Shown: positions 17,803 through 27,195 of the stretch, piece by piece
Numbering within the stretch: position 1 is the first letter of the stretch
Layout: each line of letters starts with the position of its first letter
Origin: an uncultured Flavobacteriales bacterium
GTDB lineage: Bacteria > Bacteroidota > Bacteroidia > Flavobacteriales > Crocinitomicaceae
Length of the DNA: 64,000 bases
NCBI GenBank assembly: GCA_946480085.1
Contig: CAMLHZ010000006.1
Coordinates: 143,367-207,366, forward strand
Reading direction: 5' to 3'
Program-made: the position numbers and the translations under genes
The notes under the pieces: model-generated
Seen by the model: the letters and a program-made list of their open reading frames with translations, nothing else
Told to the model about the DNA's origin: nothing
Database searches by the model: none

Positions 17803-19479
17803 ATGACACACCTCAATTTACCCCGTTTCATTAAAAACAATTTCAGTTTCAAGCTGATACTTGTTTTTTTATTCTTGACATTGAGCAGTACTAAAGTTTC
17901 TGCCGCTGTGTTGACTTTGGAGCAGGCCAAAAAGGAAATTCTCCATATTGTTGAAACAGACAATGATCCTTCAAAAGCGTTATTGGAATTCATTACCGAA
18001 CACAAAGCTGAATTTTTTGTGAGTAAAGAGGTGTGGTATCGTACCTGCAAGTTTGTTGTTAGCGAAGCAGAAAAACTTGAAGGAGATCATTTTGCTCACA
18101 TCTGTACGGTTGTGGGTACTCGGATGCATTATCACGGTTATTACGAGGATTCATTCTATTATTTGTACAAAGCGAATAAATCAATTAAGGAAGAGCCTCC
18201 GATAGATAAAACGTTTTATGCTTTTTTCCATGAATCATATGGTTTATCGCTGTACTACTATGGTCGTTATTCTGATGCTAAGCGTGAACTTGTCGCCGCA
18301 TTGAGATCGAAAAAGGTTTGGGAACCGGCCCCTTACATTGGAATTCTGAATTCACTTGGTCTCGTTTATCGCGATCTGAAGAACATCGATTCAGCAAGGT
18401 ATTACTTCAATCGAGCCCTAACCAAAGCAAAAAAGCACAATGAAAATGGGTGGATTGGAGTTATTTCAGGGAATTTGGGACATTTATGCTATTTGCAGGG
18501 GGATATCAAGAAAGCCGAGGAATTGGTGATGTATGATTATATAGCGAGTCAAGAAAACAAACAAGAAGAAAGTGCGATTAATGCTGGACTGTTGTTGATA
18601 CAAATTCACATTGAAGAAGGAAGATTGGCTGAAGCGAAGAAGATTCTGCAAAAAATTGAAAAATTGGTTTTTCGGGATAACTATCGAACCGATGAGTATA
18701 GAGTTCTTTATAAAGCACGGAATTTGGTTTATCAAGCAGAAGGCAATTATAAAGAAGCATTGGAAAATTATAAAATAGCTTCTTTATACGATGATACACT
18801 AAGAAGTCAAAAGACCGAAGAAAATCTTAAGAAAACCGAATTCCAAATCAATTTCGAACAGAAACAAAGTGAATTGAGTTTAGTTCGGGAAAAAGAGAAA
18901 TTCAATGAATGGACAATTACCATTCTCTCTCTACTTATTGGAATAGTATTGATCGGTTCTATCATGATTATTCGGGGAATTCTGAAACGTAGAAAACGAG
19001 AAAATCAACTGCATGAATTGAAGAAGGAAAGAGTAGAACGCGAATTGGCACATGCCGAAAAAGAAATGCGCTTCATATTGAGTAATCTTATTGAGAAAAA
19101 TGCAATTGTAGAACAGTTGACATCCGAAATTGAAGGTTTTCAAAACGACGTTGATTCTAAATTCAATGAAGAGCGTTCAAAAATGCTTGGACGTTTACAA
19201 TCAATTACACTTTTAACTGATGACGATTGGCTCGAATTCAAGAAATTGTTCGAAAGATTGAATCCTAACTTCTTCTCGCGCTTGCTTTTGGCGGCTCCTG
19301 ATCTTACAAATGCAGAAATTCGTTTGGTAACTCTGATAAAATTGAATCTATCCAATTTAGAAATGTCAAGAGTTCTGGGGATTTCACCTGATTCAGTTCG
19401 AAAAACAGCACTTCGTTTACGCAAAAAGTGGAACATTGAGCAACAAGAAGAGTTGGTTAAATTTGTGTTGAACTTGTGA
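17803..19479 (+). CDS. TPR-containing membrane regulator with C-terminal HTH
   Basis: 558 aa. A signal or anchor segment (about 13-32) is followed by TPR repeats (about 90-330; for example LNSLGLVYRDLKNIDSARYYF, ISGNLGHLCYLQGDIKKAEEL), a membrane helix (about 368-392), a charged coiled coil and a C-terminal HTH (about 500-558): NAEIRLVTLIKLNLSNLEMSRVLGISPDSVRKTALRLRKKW, which resembles LuxR/GerE-type recognition helices. This architecture (periplasmic TPR, one TM, cytoplasmic coiled coil and HTH) is a common Bacteroidota one-component regulator. It lies between T9SS cargo genes and may control them; that is inference. A TACTTTCG box at 17789 is 5 bp before the start codon. Confidence 0.85.
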   Translation: MTHLNLPRFIKNNFSFKLILVFLFLTLSSTKVSAAVLTLEQAKKEILHIVETDNDPSKALLEFITEHKAEFFVSKEVWYRTCKFVVSEAEKLEGDHFAHICTVVGTRMHYHGYYEDSFYYLYKANKSIKEEPPIDKTFYAFFHESYGLSLYYYGRYSDAKRELVAALRSKKVWEPAPYIGILNSLGLVYRDLKNIDSARYYFNRALTKAKKHNENGWIGVISGNLGHLCYLQGDIKKAEELVMYDYIASQENKQEESAINAGLLLIQIHIEEGRLAEAKKILQKIEKLVFRDNYRTDEYRVLYKARNLVYQAEGNYKEALENYKIASLYDDTLRSQKTEENLKKTEFQINFEQKQSELSLVREKEKFNEWTITILSLLIGIVLIGSIMIIRGILKRRKRENQLHELKKERVERELAHAEKEMRFILSNLIEKNAIVEQLTSEIEGFQNDVDSKFNEERSKMLGRLQSITLLTDDDWLEFKKLFERLNPNFFSRLLLAAPDLTNAEIRLVTLIKLNLSNLEMSRVLGISPDSVRKTALRLRKKWNIEQQEELVKFVLNL

Positions 19480-19576
19480 TTTTTCTATTTAATGTGTTGT
19501 TTTTAACTGTGATCTGTTTTCGCTGTTAGATATTTAAGTTTTTTGTCTCTTGTCTGTTTTTTGTCCCCCGTATTCA

Positions 19577-19609
19577 TTGAGATTGCTGGGTTTTGATAAT
19601 CTACTTTCG
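19577..19609 (+). promoter_or_regulatory. Candidate promoter of the first lectin-like T9SS gene
   Basis: TTG (19577-19579) and TACTTTCG (19602-19609), close to the TAnnTTTG box. The upstream TTTTTTGTCCCCCGTA block is shared in diverged form with the second paralogue, so promoter and gene were duplicated together. Confidence 0.45.
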
Positions 19610-19633
19610 TGACATCTTAAATACAAAAAACAC

Positions 19634-22600
19634 ATGAAAAACAAATTACTTTTTCTAAGAAGTAATTGGACTTCGTACTTAATGCGTTATGGTTTTCTAC
19701 TAGCTGCACTATCTACTGTTGTACAATCTTCTGCTCAAACTACGGTTACCGTTGGAACTGGAACAGCTACCACTTCAAACGCGCCGATTACTGGATACTA
19801 TGGGTATTCATACTCTCAAAACATCTATAAAGCATCTGATATTATTGCTGCGGGTGCAACATCAATGGGAACAATTTCCAAAATTCGTTTTTTCTACGCT
19901 TCTGGTGGAAACAACAATGCTACTAACTGGACTGTTTACATTGGTCATACGGTAAAAAATTCATTTACCTCAACTACAGATTGGATCAATGCTGCATCTA
20001 CGACTAACAGTTTCTCAGGTACTGTAACGTATCCGGCTGCTGGTAACTGGTTAGAAATAACTTTGTCAACACCTTTTCAATGGAATGGGGTGGACAATAT
20101 TGTCATTGGAGTTGATGAAAATCAAGCAGGTTATTCGAGCTCTACGTTGAATTGGAGACAAACAGGAACAGGAACTGATTATAGAACAATCTATTATTAT
20201 TCAGATCCAACAAATCCAAATCCTGCATCGCCACCAACTGCAATCGGACGACAACTTTACGCGCCGAATTTACAATTGGTTTGGACAATTGCACCTGCAT
20301 GTACTGGAACGCCAAGTGCTGGTACAACAACTGTTAATGATGCTTCCATTTGTCCTGGACAATCGGTTAATCTAGGTGTGACTGGTGGACAATTTGAATC
20401 AGGGATCACTTACCAATGGCAAGAAAACACAGGTGCTGGTTGGACAGATATTAATGGCGCAACTGCATCAACAACAACTGCAACCAATGCGGTTACAACT
20501 GATTATCGTATTGTTCGTACATGTTCAACTTCCTTGTTGGCTGATACAGCCGCTCCAGTAAATGTTGTGATGAATACTAATCCAACAATTGTTATTGATC
20601 ATACAGATATGGCCTTATGTGCTGGTGAACCAGCAAATCTAATCGCTTCAGGAGCTGATACATATCTTTGGTCACCAACTACCTTGTTAACCCCTTCCGC
20701 AACTTCACCGAATGTAAACGTAATTCCAGCTGCTACAACCACCTATACAGTTGTAGGTACAACAACTGCTGGTTGTACAGGAACTGCAACTGCTTTGATT
20801 ACCCCGCTACCATTTGCGCGCTCAAGTGCATCGTTTAGTCCAAGTGAGAATTGTACGTTTGGAACACCAATCACTTTATCTATTACGGATGTTCCTGCAG
20901 AAATTACAAGTGGTGGAACTTGGGAGTACAGATTTATGGCTGACGATGGAACAACAGTGCTTCAAGACTGGAGTTCAGTTGCAGATTATACATTTACTCC
21001 ATCTAATGACGGAATCTATGATTTCTTCTATCAAATGCGCTCAACGTCTTGTTTAGCAGATAATATTGATTCAGTTAAAGCTACCATTGTTGTAGGTTTC
21101 GGTACTGATTCTGTTGGAATCACAAATTTCAATTGTAACTCTGATGGTATCTTGAAAATGATGGGAACTTACGGTCAAACCGAAAATGAAGAAATTTATT
21201 CAAACCCACTTTCAGATCAAGTAACAATGACAGATTTTGCTTTAGCAAACAGTGCTACGGTAACAGCTGGTCGTTTGGTGTTGACACCTTCTGCAACGAA
21301 TGTCGCTGGATATGCAACACTCACAGTTCCAGGTTTTGTTCCAGGATTTAATAACGCTATGAAAGTATCGTTTGACATGACTGCTGATACGCCAATCAAT
21401 ATTTGGGGAACAGGTGGTGGAGATGGACTTTGTTACTCTTTTGGTAACGATGCAACTCCTGCCGCAAACGGAAGTGGACACAACGGAAAAGGAACAAAAT
21501 TGCGTTTGTCTTTTGACGGTGCTGCAAATGTTGAAAATGGAAATGTACCAGGAATTTACCTGGTTTACGGTTGGACAGCAACTGTACCTTTTGGACCAGC
21601 TAGTCCACAAACATTGGCGTACTCTTCAAATACTTCTACATGGAAAACGCTAACTGACGTTCCTGTAAGTATTGAAATCAATACAAATGGTCAGGTTACT
21701 GTAATCGTAGGCGGACAGGTTATTTTTGAAGATGTTCAATTGCCAGCGTCATATATGACGGAAGATGTAACTACATGGAAGCACTTGTTTTCTGGACAAA
21801 CTGGAGGTGATGCTCTACGTCATGCAATATCTAATCTTACGATTGAAAAAGGAAGTTTGTATTACGGAATTACAGCAGGTGGTTCAGTATTGGCTCCATC
21901 TTCCTGGCAACCAACGAAAACATTTTCAGATCTTCTTCCTGGTACTTATGATTTGTGGATTAGCAAAAATCAGGCTGGTACATGTTTGAAAAATATTGGA
22001 ACATTCGAAATCCAAAACTTGAACCCGATTGTTGATTTAGGAAACGACACAACTTTATGTGAAGGTGAAGTAATTATGTTGAACGCGGGAAATATTGGAG
22101 CAACATATATTTGGAGTGGAAACAATGTTTATACGCAAACGTTTGAAGTTACAGAAGCTGGTTCGTACATCGCACATGTAGTGGATACGGTAGGTTGTAC
22201 TGCAGTTGGAACAATCAATGTTGATTACAACGAAGCTCCCTCAGCAACCGGAATTTATTCTCAAGGCTCTTTCCCAACAATGAGTTTCTCAGTTCTTGGA
22301 GCACAAAATGCTTCCACTTACGACTGGAACTTTGGTGATGGAAACTCTGTTCAAAACGGTCCTGCATCGGTTTCTCATATGTACACACAAGACGGAACAT
22401 TTACAGTTACTGTAACACTTACAAACGACTGTGGAACTGAAGTAGAGACAACATCAATTACAATTATTGATTACACTGGAGTTGGTGAGAATACAATTGA
22501 GGGAATGGAAGTTTATCCAAATCCAGCATCTTCAACTGTAAACATTTCTATTCCGAATGCAGAAGCAAGTGAATTCCGTGTGTTCAGCATCTCAGGAGCA

Positions 22601-22729
22601 GAAGTTGTAGCAACAACATCATTCAATACAAATACTGCAGTAGACGTTTCAGCTTGGGAAAGTGGAGTATACTTCCTGACTGTTACCAATGGTGGAATAA
22701 CAACAACACAAAAAGTAGTAGTAGAATAG
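19634..22729 (+). CDS. Lectin-like/PKD surface protein with type A T9SS sorting domain (copy 1)
   Basis: 1031 aa. Signal region to about residue 35 (QSSAQ|TT). Then a beta-domain resembling the adhesin modules at the start of many Bacteroidota surface proteins, Ig-like units (CAGEPANLIASGADTYLWSP), an L-type lectin-like domain (about 515-710; GGDGLCYSFGNDATPAANGSG, GKGTKLRLSFDG), a second Ig-like unit (LGNDTTLCEGEVIMLNAGN), a PKD domain (YDWNFGDGNSVQNGP) and a type A sorting domain (MEVYPNPASSTVNISI ... GVYFLTVTNGG). The CTD is cleaved by the PorU sortase in known systems and the protein anchored to the surface. It is a tandem paralogue of the next gene; their 3' ends are identical. Probably a carbohydrate-binding adhesin. 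Confidence 0.88.
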   Translation: MKNKLLFLRSNWTSYLMRYGFLLAALSTVVQSSAQTTVTVGTGTATTSNAPITGYYGYSYSQNIYKASDIIAAGATSMGTISKIRFFYASGGNNNATNWTVYIGHTVKNSFTSTTDWINAASTTNSFSGTVTYPAAGNWLEITLSTPFQWNGVDNIVIGVDENQAGYSSSTLNWRQTGTGTDYRTIYYYSDPTNPNPASPPTAIGRQLYAPNLQLVWTIAPACTGTPSAGTTTVNDASICPGQSVNLGVTGGQFESGITYQWQENTGAGWTDINGATASTTTATNAVTTDYRIVRTCSTSLLADTAAPVNVVMNTNPTIVIDHTDMALCAGEPANLIASGADTYLWSPTTLLTPSATSPNVNVIPAATTTYTVVGTTTAGCTGTATALITPLPFARSSASFSPSENCTFGTPITLSITDVPAEITSGGTWEYRFMADDGTTVLQDWSSVADYTFTPSNDGIYDFFYQMRSTSCLADNIDSVKATIVVGFGTDSVGITNFNCNSDGILKMMGTYGQTENEEIYSNPLSDQVTMTDFALANSATVTAGRLVLTPSATNVAGYATLTVPGFVPGFNNAMKVSFDMTADTPINIWGTGGGDGLCYSFGNDATPAANGSGHNGKGTKLRLSFDGAANVENGNVPGIYLVYGWTATVPFGPASPQTLAYSSNTSTWKTLTDVPVSIEINTNGQVTVIVGGQVIFEDVQLPASYMTEDVTTWKHLFSGQTGGDALRHAISNLTIEKGSLYYGITAGGSVLAPSSWQPTKTFSDLLPGTYDLWISKNQAGTCLKNIGTFEIQNLNPIVDLGNDTTLCEGEVIMLNAGNIGATYIWSGNNVYTQTFEVTEAGSYIAHVVDTVGCTAVGTINVDYNEAPSATGIYSQGSFPTMSFSVLGAQNASTYDWNFGDGNSVQNGPASVSHMYTQDGTFTVTVTLTNDCGTEVETTSITIIDYTGVGENTIEGMEVYPNPASSTVNISIPNAEASEFRVFSISGAEVVATTSFNTNTAVDVSAWESGVYFLTVTNGGITTTQKVVVE

Positions 22730-22748
22730 TTAGTAGTGTTACTATTCT
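22289..22748 (+). repeat. 460-bp direct repeat, copy 1 (3' end of first lectin-like gene)
   Basis: By eye every base from 22289 to 22748 equals 25668-26127 (offset 3379). It covers the PKD domain, the sorting domain, the stop codon and 19 bp after it. Flanking sequence on both sides is clearly diverged. Confidence 0.93.
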
Positions 22749-22753
22749 GCTCA

Positions 22754-22787
22754 AGCCCTGACGATTAATCGTCGGGGCTTTTTTTTT
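22754..22787 (+). terminator. Terminator of the first lectin-like gene
   Basis: AGCCCTGACGA pairs with TCGTCGGGGCT (one G-T pair) around a TTAA loop, followed by nine T. It begins 25 bp after the stop, just outside the identical block. Confidence 0.9.
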
Positions 22788-22953
22788 GCAAGTTATTGAG
22801 TATATGGAATTAAATCAATTTTGTATTCAAAACAATCGTGTTCAGTTAAAGATGTTTTTAGAGATAATTGTGTTGATTTTAACTCTACGTACTTACACTG
22901 TTAGATATCTACTAAAAATTTAGTATTGTCCGCTTTTTGTCTCCTGTACTTAC

Positions 22954-22985
22954 TTGGGTTCAGCACTAACGTTGGTCTAATTTCG
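22954..22985 (+). promoter_or_regulatory. Candidate promoter of the second lectin-like T9SS gene
   Basis: TTG (22954-22956), 21 nt, TAATTTCG (22978-22985). Upstream TTTTTGTCTCCTGTA resembles the block upstream of copy 1 (TTTTTTGTCCCCCGTA). Confidence 0.45.
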
Positions 22986-23009
22986 CGATATTATTAAACT
23001 AATAAACAC

Positions 23010-26000
23010 ATGAAACACAACTTACTTTCAAAAAGAAGTAATTGGACATCGTACTTATTGCGCTATGGTTTTTTTCTTGTCGCATTAACTACCGCTGGAC
23101 TTACTTCAGCTCAAACTAACATTACGGTTGGTACGGGTACAGGAACTACATCAAACGTTCCTTTAACTACAAACTACGGTTACAATTACACGCAGCAAAT
23201 CTATTACGCTTCAGAGCTTACCGCTCAAGGTGTTGGTCAAGGTCAAATCAATAAGATTCGCTTTTATACGACTTCTGGTGCCCCTTTGAATAATACTGCC
23301 TGGACAGTTTATATTGGACATACCGCAAAAACGCAGTTTACATCAAATACAGATTGGGAAGTTATGGCCAATTTGACAACTGCGTTTAACGGTAACGTTA
23401 CTTTTCCAGCTGCGAATAACTGGGTAGAGATTGTATTGACTACTCCTTTTCAGTGGAATGGAACAAGTAACATTGTTATCGCAATTGATGAGAACACTGG
23501 TGGATTTGGTTCTTTGAACAGTTGGAGACAAACAACAACTACTGGGGTAAATCGTTCTATTTACTATAGAAATGATGCGACGAATCCAGATCCGAACACA
23601 CCACCAACGGCAACAGCTCGTTTAGCCCTTTATCCTAATTTACAGTTGGAGATGGTTCCAACCGTTGCTTGTTCAGGAACTCCTAATCATGCGAATGCAA
23701 TTACAAACACAGCTAATGTTTGTACTGGGGGAACAGCTAACTTGTCTTTGAATCAAAACTACTTTATCACAGACATTACATATCAATGGCAATTTAATGA
23801 CGGAGTATCAGGTTGGGTAGATATCAATGGAGCAACAAATGCTACATATGTCCCAACAAATATGACAGTAACTGGTGATTATCGCGCAACCGTGGGTTGT
23901 ACATTATCAGGAATGAGCGATATTTCTGCAGAAACCACAATTACTGTTAATCCTTATCCAGTAGTGACTATCGATCATACGGACATCGCGCTTTGCGGTG
24001 GAGAACCAGCAAACTTAACAGCTTCTGGAGCAGATACATATGTTTGGTCACCAACAACGTTGTTGACACCATCTGCAACTTCTCCAACTGTGAATGTTAT
24101 TCCTGCAACAACAACAACATATACAGTAGTTGGTACAACTACTGCTGGGTGTTCAAGTTCTGCAACAACGTTAATTACACCACTTCCTTTTACACGTTCT
24201 ACGGCATCTTTCAGTCCAAGCGAGAACTGTACGTTTGGAACACCAATTACGTTATCAATTACAGATGTTCCAGCTGAAATTACAAGTGGTGGAACATGGG
24301 AATACAGATTTATGGCAGAAGACGGAGCAACAGTTTTACAAGACTGGAGTTCAGTTGCTGATTACACATTTACTCCTTCAATTGATGGTACGTATGGATT
24401 CTTCTACCAAATGAGATCAACTTCTTGTTTGTCTGATAACATTGATTCAGTTTATGCAGATATCATTGTTGGTTTCGGAGCTGATACAGTTTTAATCACA
24501 AATTTCAATTGTAACTCTGATGGAATCTTAGCAATGGATGGGACTTACGGACAGGTTGCTATCGATACGATCTATTCAAATCCTCTATCTGACCTTGCTA
24601 CGATGACAGCATTTACTTTAGCTAATAATGCTTCAGTTACCGGTGGAAGATTGGTATTGACTCCTTCAGCTACAGGAAACGTAGGTTATGGAACATTAAC
24701 TATTCCGAACTTCGAAATTGGTGCAAACAATGCAATGAAAGTATCGTTCAACTTAACTGCAGACCAGCCAATCAATACTTTCGGAACTGGAGGTGCTGAT
24801 GGAATTGCTTATTCTTTTGGTCCTGATGCTACTCCAGCTGGAAACGGAACAGGACACAATGGAAAAGGAACCAAATTGCGTTTGTCTTTTGATGCTGCCG
24901 GAAACGGAAGTGAGAATGGAAATGCTCCTGGAATCTATTTAGTTTATGGTTGGACAGCAACGAATGCATTTGGTCCGGCGAGCCCTCAAACATTGGCTTA
25001 CTCAACAAATACAGCTCTATGGAAAATTCACCAGGATGTTCCTGTAATTTTGGATATCAATGCAGAAGGTAAGGCAACAGTTACTGTTGGCGGTCAGGTT
25101 ATTTTTGATAATATTCAACTTCCTGCTGCTTATATGAACGAAGACGTAAGCACATGGAAACATTTATTCTCTGCTGCAACTGGTGGTGATGCAATGCGTC
25201 AAGCGGTTTCAAACTTAAACATTGAAGCAGGAAGTTTGCTTTACGGAATTACAGCAGGTGGAGCAACTTTGGCACCATCAACATGGCAATCAGAGGCAAC
25301 TTTCGGAGACTTGCTACCAGGTACTTACGACCTTTGGATCTCTAAAGACGAAGCTGGTACTTGCTTGAAAAACATTGGAACATACGAGATCTTAAACTTG
25401 AATCCAATTGTTTCTTTGGGGAACGACACCACATTGTGTGAAGGAGAATTAATGACATTGGATGCCGGAAACATTGGTGCAACTTATGTTTGGAGTGGTA
25501 ACAACGTTTACACACAAACATTGGAGGTTTCTGAGGCAGGATCTTACATTGTTTATGTAACTGATACAGTTGGTTGTTTGGCAATTGGAACAATTAACGT
25601 TGATTACAACGAAGCTCCTTCTGCAACAGGGATTTATTCTCAAGGTTCTTTCCCAATGATGAGTTTTTCAGTTCTTGGAGCACAAAATGCTTCCACTTAC
25701 GACTGGAACTTTGGTGATGGAAACTCTGTTCAAAACGGTCCTGCATCGGTTTCTCATATGTACACACAAGACGGAACATTTACAGTTACTGTAACACTTA
25801 CAAACGACTGTGGAACTGAAGTAGAGACAACATCAATTACAATTATTGATTACACTGGAGTTGGTGAGAATACAATTGAGGGAATGGAAGTTTATCCAAA
25901 TCCAGCATCTTCAACTGTAAACATTTCTATTCCGAATGCAGAAGCAAGTGAATTCCGTGTGTTCAGCATCTCAGGAGCAGAAGTTGTAGCAACAACATCA

Positions 26001-26108
26001 TTCAATACAAATACTGCAGTAGACGTTTCAGCTTGGGAAAGTGGAGTATACTTCCTGACTGTTACCAATGGTGGAATAACAACAACACAAAAAGTAGTAG
26101 TAGAATAG
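23010..26108 (+). CDS. Lectin-like/PKD surface protein with type A T9SS sorting domain (copy 2)
   Basis: 1032 aa, collinear with the preceding paralogue in every domain: signal region to about residue 35, N-terminal beta-domain, Ig-like units (CGGEPANLTASGADTYVWSP), L-type lectin-like domain (GGADGIAYSFGPDATPAGNG, GKGTKLRLSFDAAG), LGNDTTLCEGELMTLDAGN unit, PKD and type A sorting domain. The N-terminal half is clearly diverged at protein level, while the last roughly 145 codons plus 19 bp are identical in DNA to copy 1. The duplication is therefore old, but its 3' ends have been homogenised. It has its own promoter-like box and terminator. Likely adhesins with different ligands and a shared export signal. 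Confidence 0.88.
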   Translation: MKHNLLSKRSNWTSYLLRYGFFLVALTTAGLTSAQTNITVGTGTGTTSNVPLTTNYGYNYTQQIYYASELTAQGVGQGQINKIRFYTTSGAPLNNTAWTVYIGHTAKTQFTSNTDWEVMANLTTAFNGNVTFPAANNWVEIVLTTPFQWNGTSNIVIAIDENTGGFGSLNSWRQTTTTGVNRSIYYRNDATNPDPNTPPTATARLALYPNLQLEMVPTVACSGTPNHANAITNTANVCTGGTANLSLNQNYFITDITYQWQFNDGVSGWVDINGATNATYVPTNMTVTGDYRATVGCTLSGMSDISAETTITVNPYPVVTIDHTDIALCGGEPANLTASGADTYVWSPTTLLTPSATSPTVNVIPATTTTYTVVGTTTAGCSSSATTLITPLPFTRSTASFSPSENCTFGTPITLSITDVPAEITSGGTWEYRFMAEDGATVLQDWSSVADYTFTPSIDGTYGFFYQMRSTSCLSDNIDSVYADIIVGFGADTVLITNFNCNSDGILAMDGTYGQVAIDTIYSNPLSDLATMTAFTLANNASVTGGRLVLTPSATGNVGYGTLTIPNFEIGANNAMKVSFNLTADQPINTFGTGGADGIAYSFGPDATPAGNGTGHNGKGTKLRLSFDAAGNGSENGNAPGIYLVYGWTATNAFGPASPQTLAYSTNTALWKIHQDVPVILDINAEGKATVTVGGQVIFDNIQLPAAYMNEDVSTWKHLFSAATGGDAMRQAVSNLNIEAGSLLYGITAGGATLAPSTWQSEATFGDLLPGTYDLWISKDEAGTCLKNIGTYEILNLNPIVSLGNDTTLCEGELMTLDAGNIGATYVWSGNNVYTQTLEVSEAGSYIVYVTDTVGCLAIGTINVDYNEAPSATGIYSQGSFPMMSFSVLGAQNASTYDWNFGDGNSVQNGPASVSHMYTQDGTFTVTVTLTNDCGTEVETTSITIIDYTGVGENTIEGMEVYPNPASSTVNISIPNAEASEFRVFSISGAEVVATTSFNTNTAVDVSAWESGVYFLTVTNGGITTTQKVVVE

Positions 26109-26127
26109 TTAGTAGTGTTACTATTCT
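25668..26127 (+). repeat. 460-bp direct repeat, copy 2
   Basis: Perfect copy of 22289-22748. Divergence resumes at position 26128, before a terminator that is unrelated to that of copy 1. Confidence 0.93.
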
Positions 26128-26133
26128 ACTTCT

Positions 26134-26170
26134 GGCCCCGATCCCGTACATACTGGATCGGGGCCTTTTT
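26134..26170 (+). terminator. Terminator of the second lectin-like gene
   Basis: Perfect 11-bp stem GGCCCCGATCC / GGATCGGGGCC with a 10-nt loop and a T5 tail. Confidence 0.92.
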
Positions 26171-26207
26171 GTATTTTTCATTTTGAAAATAAAACTAACT
26201 TTAACCT

Positions 26208-27065
26208 ATGACAGGCTTGAAGAATTGGATAAAATATCATTTTAGTAAACGCATTCATCGCGATAAACTTCATCCGGCTGTTGGCATTCAACAGCGCTCA
26301 TTGGTAGTTCAATATCTTCAGGCAAAAGCTTCCAAATCATTGCCGCCATTTAGTTCAACCGGCTTCAAGGTTTTTTCTCAATTTGAAGAAGACGGATTGC
26401 TTCTTTACTTGTTCAGCTTGATTGGTGAGGGGAGCAAAACCTTCATCGAAATTGGTGCGAATGATGGAATTAATAGCAATTGCAGTAATCTCGCAATTCA
26501 TTTCGGATGGTCGGGATTGTTCTTTGAAGGTGATGAGAAACTGATTAAGCGTGGACGAAAATTCTATGCAAAGATTCCAACACCATATCACCCGAAACCA
26601 ACGTATGTTCAGGCAATTATTAAGGCAGAGAATATCAATCAACTGGTAGAACAAAATGGATTGAAAGGCGATATTGAATTGCTTTCAATTGACATAGATG
26701 GAAACGATTATTGGGTTTGGAATGCGTTAACGGTTGTTCGTCCGAAAGTGGTGGTAATAGAAACGCACACGGAGTTTGGAACGGAGAACATCGTAGTTCC
26801 TTATGATCCTGAATACATGTATCCCGGAAAGCATCCTGTATATCACGGAGCAAGCGTTGTTGCAATGAATAAACTAGCACAGAAAAAAGGTTATCGTTTG
26901 GTTGGAGCTAATGATTTGGGAATCAATCAAATTTATGTCCGTGAAGATTTGTTGGTGAATGAAGTACCTACTGTTACACCAGAATCAACGCTTTGGCATC
27001 CGATTGCTCAAAAAGGACAAGAGAAGTTTCAAGAGATTAAGGATTGGGAATACCTGGAAGGGTAA
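26208..27065 (+). CDS. FkbM-like SAM-dependent methyltransferase
   Basis: 285 aa with no signal peptide. KTFIEIGANDGINSNCSNLA (E81, G83, N85, D86, G87) is the SAM-binding glycine motif. It is followed by WSGLFFEGDEKL (acidic end of strand 2), LLSIDIDGNDYWVWNAL and PKVVVIETHTEFG, as in FkbM-type methyltransferases. These often methylate sugars or glycan-linked hydroxyls in surface polysaccharides. It follows the lectin-like adhesin genes but behind a strong terminator, so probably from its own promoter. A hairpin-forming repeat lies between it and the convergent nuclease gene. The substrate is unknown. Confidence 0.78.
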   Translation: MTGLKNWIKYHFSKRIHRDKLHPAVGIQQRSLVVQYLQAKASKSLPPFSSTGFKVFSQFEEDGLLLYLFSLIGEGSKTFIEIGANDGINSNCSNLAIHFGWSGLFFEGDEKLIKRGRKFYAKIPTPYHPKPTYVQAIIKAENINQLVEQNGLKGDIELLSIDIDGNDYWVWNALTVVRPKVVVIETHTEFGTENIVVPYDPEYMYPGKHPVYHGASVVAMNKLAQKKGYRLVGANDLGINQIYVREDLLVNEVPTVTPESTLWHPIAQKGQEKFQEIKDWEYLEG

Positions 27066-27190
27066 TTCTAAATTCCAAAATTTTAAATTCTAAAAAAGAA
27101 AAGTACTGGAACGAATTTTAGGACTTCATAATACTGCATTGAAAAGTTCGCCAGTCCTCTTTAACATTTAGAATTTTGGAATTTAAAATT
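27064..27190. repeat. MITE-like palindromic element, possible bidirectional terminator
   Basis: Terminal arms 27064-27087 and 27167-27190 are inverted repeats matching at 22 of 24 positions, around the core AAATTCCAAAATT. Inner arms near AGTACTGG and CCAGTCCT also pair. The whole 127-bp intergenic space between two convergent genes folds on itself. Confidence 0.6.
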
Positions 27191-27195
27191 GAAGC

